Assembly: GCA_014379885.1 (NCBI GenBank)
Contig: JACMKW010000675.1
Span: forward strand, 1 to 5,951
Direction: 5' to 3'
From: Rhizobacter sp.
GTDB taxonomy: Bacteria; Pseudomonadota; Gammaproteobacteria; Burkholderiales; Burkholderiaceae
Length of the DNA stretch: 5,951 nucleotides
The notes beneath the pieces are model-generated. The model searched no databases, was not told the origin of the DNA, and was given only the letters and a program-made list of their open reading frames with translations. Shown one piece after another: positions 3,284 through 5,951 of the stretch (positions within the stretch are counted from its first letter, which is position 1; each line of letters begins with the position of its first letter). Made by a program: the position numbers and the translations under genes.

Positions 3284-5245
3284 ATGACTTTTCTCTCTCC
3301 AGGGCGCACACCGGTTGCCGGGTTCGCGCTTTCCGTTCTTGCGTCTGCCTGCGGCGTTGCCGCAGCCCAAAACCTGCCGGTGTCGACGATGTTGCCGCCG
3401 GTGCTGGTCACTGCCACCCGCTTTGCCGAAGATGCCAACAGCCTGCCCTTCGGCGTGAGCGTGCTGACGGCCGATGACATTCGCAAAGCCGGTGTCTCCA
3501 CCGTCAATGAGGCCCTGATGAAGCTGATGGGTGTGCCGGGCCGGCTCGACCTCAACGGAGGCGGCGACTACGGCCTTGATCTGCGCGGCTTTGGCGTTGC
3601 CGCGGGCAGCAACCAGGTGGTCATCATCGACGGCGTTCGCCTGAGCGAAGCCGACATGGGCAGCACACGCCTCGCCGGCATTCCGATCGATGCGGTGGAT
3701 CGCATCGAAGTCATCCGCGGCAGCAGCGCGGTGCTCTATGGTGAAGGTGCCACCAGCGGCGCGATCGTCATTACCACCAAGGGAGCGAGCGGCGCGACGC
3801 GCCAGAGCAGTGCCCAGGCCTACATGGCCTTGGGCAGCCAGTCACTCGCCGAAGTGCGCGCAGGCGGCACATTGGTGAACGGTGGTTTTTTGCTCGATGT
3901 GGCGGCCAACAAGCGCTCGACCGATGGCCACCGCGACAACTTCCGCTCCAGTGTGGAGGGCCTGACGTTGACCAGCCAGTGGCGCAACGAATGGCTGCGC
4001 ATCGGAGCGCGCCATGCGCAAGACAAGCTGACGTCCGGACTGCCCGGTTCGTTGACTGCCGCCCAATACCGCGACAACCCGCGGCAAACGACCACCCCCA
4101 CGGATCTAGGTGAACTTGACAATCACCGCAACGGGATTTTCTCCGAACTGACGCTTGGCGATTGGCAGATCGCGTTTGATGTCGGCACGCGCGACAAAAC
4201 CGTGCTGGGCCTCTATGCGTTCTACGACTACTCCTACGACGTCGAGGCACAAAACCGCAGTGTGCGGGTGCGTCATAGCGCGCCGTTCGGTGGTTTACGC
4301 AACACAGTGGTAGCCGGTGTCGACCACAACAACTGGACGCGCGTCGTGCGTGGCAGCTTTGGCTCCACCGCCGAACAAGTGTCCAAGGCTGTCTACCTGA
4401 AAGACGATCTCAAGCTTGCCGGTGGCACGCACCTGAGTGCCGGCGTGCGCGCCGAACGCGCCGACAAGACCCTCAGCACGGCGCCCGCATCACCCATCGA
4501 CGAGCGCTACAACGCTTGGGATCTGGGTGTGGTGCAGCCCGTTGGCAGTAGCACTGCGGTGTATGCCCGATTCGGGCGCAGCTTCCGTTTTGCCAACGCT
4601 GACGAGTTCAGCTTCACCATGCCGGGTGTGAGCCTCAAGCCGCAGACCTCGCGCGACCTTGATCTGGGCGCGCGTTGGAGTCACCAGCTGAACCGCGCCG
4701 AGCTGCGCTTCTACCGCAACGCGGTGCGCGACGAGATCGGCTATGACCCGACTGCCTCAGGGCCCTACGGTCCGGGCTCGGGCGCAAATGTGAACTTCGA
4801 GCACGCCACGCTGCGCCAAGGTGTGGAGCTGGAACTGGTGCACGATGTGAGCGCCGTGCTGCAGTTGCGCCTGAATGCCGCCGCCCGCCAGGCCAAGTTC
4901 ACCGACGGCCCGAACGATGGCAAGCAGGTTGCGCTGGTTCCCAAGCGCACGGTGTCGTTTGGCGCAGACTGGCAGGTGTTCGAAGGCCACAAGCTCAACG
5001 GCACTGTCAACAACGTGTCTTCGCAGCACCCTGATTTCGCCAACAGTTGCAGCATGCCGGCCTTCACGACAGTCGATCTTCGTTATGCGCATAAGCAAGG
5101 TGCCGTCGAGCTGGCGTTAGGCGTGGGCAACGTGACCGACAAGAAGTACTACACCCAGGCCTACAGCTGCGCGGGGGGCACGCCCACCTCAATCTACCCG
5201 GAGGTCGGGCGCAGCTTTGTGGCCTCGGTGCGTGTGAGCCTTTGA
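3284..5245 (+). CDS. btuB: TonB-dependent outer-membrane receptor, BtuB-like (cobalamin uptake)
   Basis: 653-residue outer-membrane receptor using TonB energy to import its ligand, here most likely vitamin B12. Signal peptide 1-28 (cleavage predicted at GVAAA|QNLP around A28/Q29). TonB box PPVLVTATR at 38-46, akin to the LVVTANR of E. coli BtuB. Plug domain about 47-170, with GVSVLTADDIRKAGVSTVNEAL, VVIIDGVRLSEADMG and the conserved RIEVIRGSSAVLYGEGATSG (140-159). The remainder is a beta-barrel with alternating strands, ending NVTDKKYYTQAY...IYPEVGRSFVASVRVSL. It is slightly longer than E. coli BtuB (about 614). C589 and C629 could form a disulfide in the last strands. The terminal residue is Leu, not the usual aromatic. 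The start is the ATG at 3284 with a weak GTGAG 6 nt upstream; it is directly preceded by the signal peptide, and the open frame to 2990 runs through the riboswitch. The substrate is inferred from the riboswitch and the BtuF-like gene behind it. Confidence 0.93.
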   Translation: MTFLSPGRTPVAGFALSVLASACGVAAAQNLPVSTMLPPVLVTATRFAEDANSLPFGVSVLTADDIRKAGVSTVNEALMKLMGVPGRLDLNGGGDYGLDLRGFGVAAGSNQVVIIDGVRLSEADMGSTRLAGIPIDAVDRIEVIRGSSAVLYGEGATSGAIVITTKGASGATRQSSAQAYMALGSQSLAEVRAGGTLVNGGFLLDVAANKRSTDGHRDNFRSSVEGLTLTSQWRNEWLRIGARHAQDKLTSGLPGSLTAAQYRDNPRQTTTPTDLGELDNHRNGIFSELTLGDWQIAFDVGTRDKTVLGLYAFYDYSYDVEAQNRSVRVRHSAPFGGLRNTVVAGVDHNNWTRVVRGSFGSTAEQVSKAVYLKDDLKLAGGTHLSAGVRAERADKTLSTAPASPIDERYNAWDLGVVQPVGSSTAVYARFGRSFRFANADEFSFTMPGVSLKPQTSRDLDLGARWSHQLNRAELRFYRNAVRDEIGYDPTASGPYGPGSGANVNFEHATLRQGVELELVHDVSAVLQLRLNAAARQAKFTDGPNDGKQVALVPKRTVSFGADWQVFEGHKLNGTVNNVSSQHPDFANSCSMPAFTTVDLRYAHKQGAVELALGVGNVTDKKYYTQAYSCAGGTPTSIYPEVGRSFVASVRVSL

Positions 5246-5267
5246 GATGCACCGCCAGGGCGAGACG

Positions 5268-5951
5268 ATGATCTGGGGTGATCTTCGCCCCGCCGTGTCT
5301 TGCCCGTGGCTGTGGCTGTTGCTTGTCTGCCTGCCACTGCACGCGCTGGCCGAGATCAGTCTGCGCGACGACCGTGGCATCACCCACGTGTTGCCACGCA
5401 GCCCGCAACGCATCGTGAGTTTGTTGCCTTCGCTGACCGAGAGCGTGTGTGCGCTGGGCGCTTGCGATCGCCTGGTGGGCACCGACAGGTTCTCCAATTC
5501 ACCGGCGCAGGTGGTGTCGCTGCCCAAACTCGGCGGGCTTGAAGACGCGCAGATCGAACGCATCGCAGCGCTCAGGCCCGATGTGGTGTTGGTTGAATCT
5601 TCTGCACGCGTCATCGACCGCCTGCAGTCTTTGGGTTTGACGGTGATGGTGTTCGAGGCGAAGACCCATGCAGACGTGAAGCGAACGCTGCTTGCGCTGG
5701 GGCAATTGCTGGAGTCACAAGCGGCTGCCGAGGCGGCATGGGCGCGCATCGCAGCTGCCCTCGCAGACGCTACCGCCCGCGTGCCGCCTACGCTGCGCGG
5801 CCAGCGGGTTTACTTCGAGGTCGACGCCGCACCCTATGCCGCAGGCCCCAGTTCTTTCATCGGCGAAACACTCAAGCGTTTGGGGCTGGACAACATCGTC
5901 GGCGCAGAGCAGGGCGCTTTCCCGCGGCTCAACCCGGAGTTCGTGGTGCGC
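5268..5951 (+). CDS. btuF: BtuF-like periplasmic cobalamin-binding protein, cut by right edge
   Basis: Periplasmic substrate-binding component of a B12 ABC importer (PF01497, helical-backbone type); it would receive cobalamin after BtuB and pass it to BtuCD. The frame stays open to the window end with no stop, so the C-terminus is missing; 228 codons are shown from this start. A signal peptide is clear (CPWLWLLLVCLPLHALA, cleavage near ALA|EISL). The mature N-terminus carries DDRGITHVLPRSPQRIVSLLPSLTESVCALGACDRLVGTDRF, the typical first lobe, then LPKLGGLEDAQIERIAALRPDVVLVE and the second-lobe SSFIGETLKRLGLDNIVG. The ATG at 5268 has AGGGCGAG upstream; an in-frame ATG at 5247, 1 nt after the btuB stop, would add seven residues and cannot be excluded. 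It is in the same operon as btuB. Binding of another iron- or cobalt-type ligand is possible but the context favours B12. Confidence 0.9.
   Translation, partial: MIWGDLRPAVSCPWLWLLLVCLPLHALAEISLRDDRGITHVLPRSPQRIVSLLPSLTESVCALGACDRLVGTDRFSNSPAQVVSLPKLGGLEDAQIERIAALRPDVVLVESSARVIDRLQSLGLTVMVFEAKTHADVKRTLLALGQLLESQAAAEAAWARIAAALADATARVPPTLRGQRVYFEVDAAPYAAGPSSFIGETLKRLGLDNIVGAEQGAFPRLNPEFVVR

Noticed and set aside
2926..3555. Long minus-strand extension of the ZapB-like frame to 3555
   Set aside because: It would cross the divergent promoters, the riboswitch and the start of btuB; the conserved coiled-coil protein starts at 2925.
3771..4250. Arg-rich minus-strand open frames inside btuB (also 4757-5098 and 5189-5749)
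   Set aside because: They are antisense shadows of well-supported receptor and binding-protein genes.

Overview
The window looks like ordinary chromosomal DNA from a high-GC betaproteobacterium, most likely Burkholderiales (Comamonadaceae-like). I infer this from codon use, the protein sequences and the layout zapB-like / zapA / 6S RNA / EVE-domain gene. No mobile element, CRISPR array, phage or defence cassette is visible.

Left part (1-576): the 5' end of a NarK/NasA-type nitrate/nitrite transporter runs off the left edge on the minus strand. The intergenic region upstream holds a near-consensus sigma-54 promoter and two NtrC-like palindromes 31 bp apart at about -123 and -154. This suggests nitrogen-controlled nitrate assimilation. 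The same region contains the weakly recognisable start region of the next gene.

Middle (577-2925): a plus-strand soluble PAS-GGDEF protein has a degenerate active site but a preserved RxxD inhibitory site, so it is probably a c-di-GMP sensor rather than a cyclase. Convergent to it, only 3 bp away, is an EVE-domain protein. Upstream of that on the minus strand come a 176-nt 6S RNA (ssrS), then zapA and a small ZapB-like coiled-coil gene that overlaps zapA by 4 bp. Division genes, 6S RNA and the EVE gene therefore read in the same direction. The EVE gene's Shine-Dalgarno lies inside a strong hairpin.

Right part (2926-5951): a compact symmetric divergent promoter region separates the zapB-like/zapA unit from a plus-strand vitamin B12 uptake unit. 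That unit has a full cobalamin riboswitch, then a TonB-dependent outer-membrane receptor (BtuB-like), then a periplasmic cobalamin-binding protein (BtuF-like) cut by the right edge. B12 would repress the unit through the riboswitch; the receptor brings cobalamin across the outer membrane and BtuF passes it to an inner-membrane ABC transporter presumably encoded further right.

I see no convincing undescribed system. The best second-look items are the degenerate GGDEF protein, the nitrogen-control promoter architecture, the 6S RNA locus with the structured EVE leader, and the symmetric divergent promoter.
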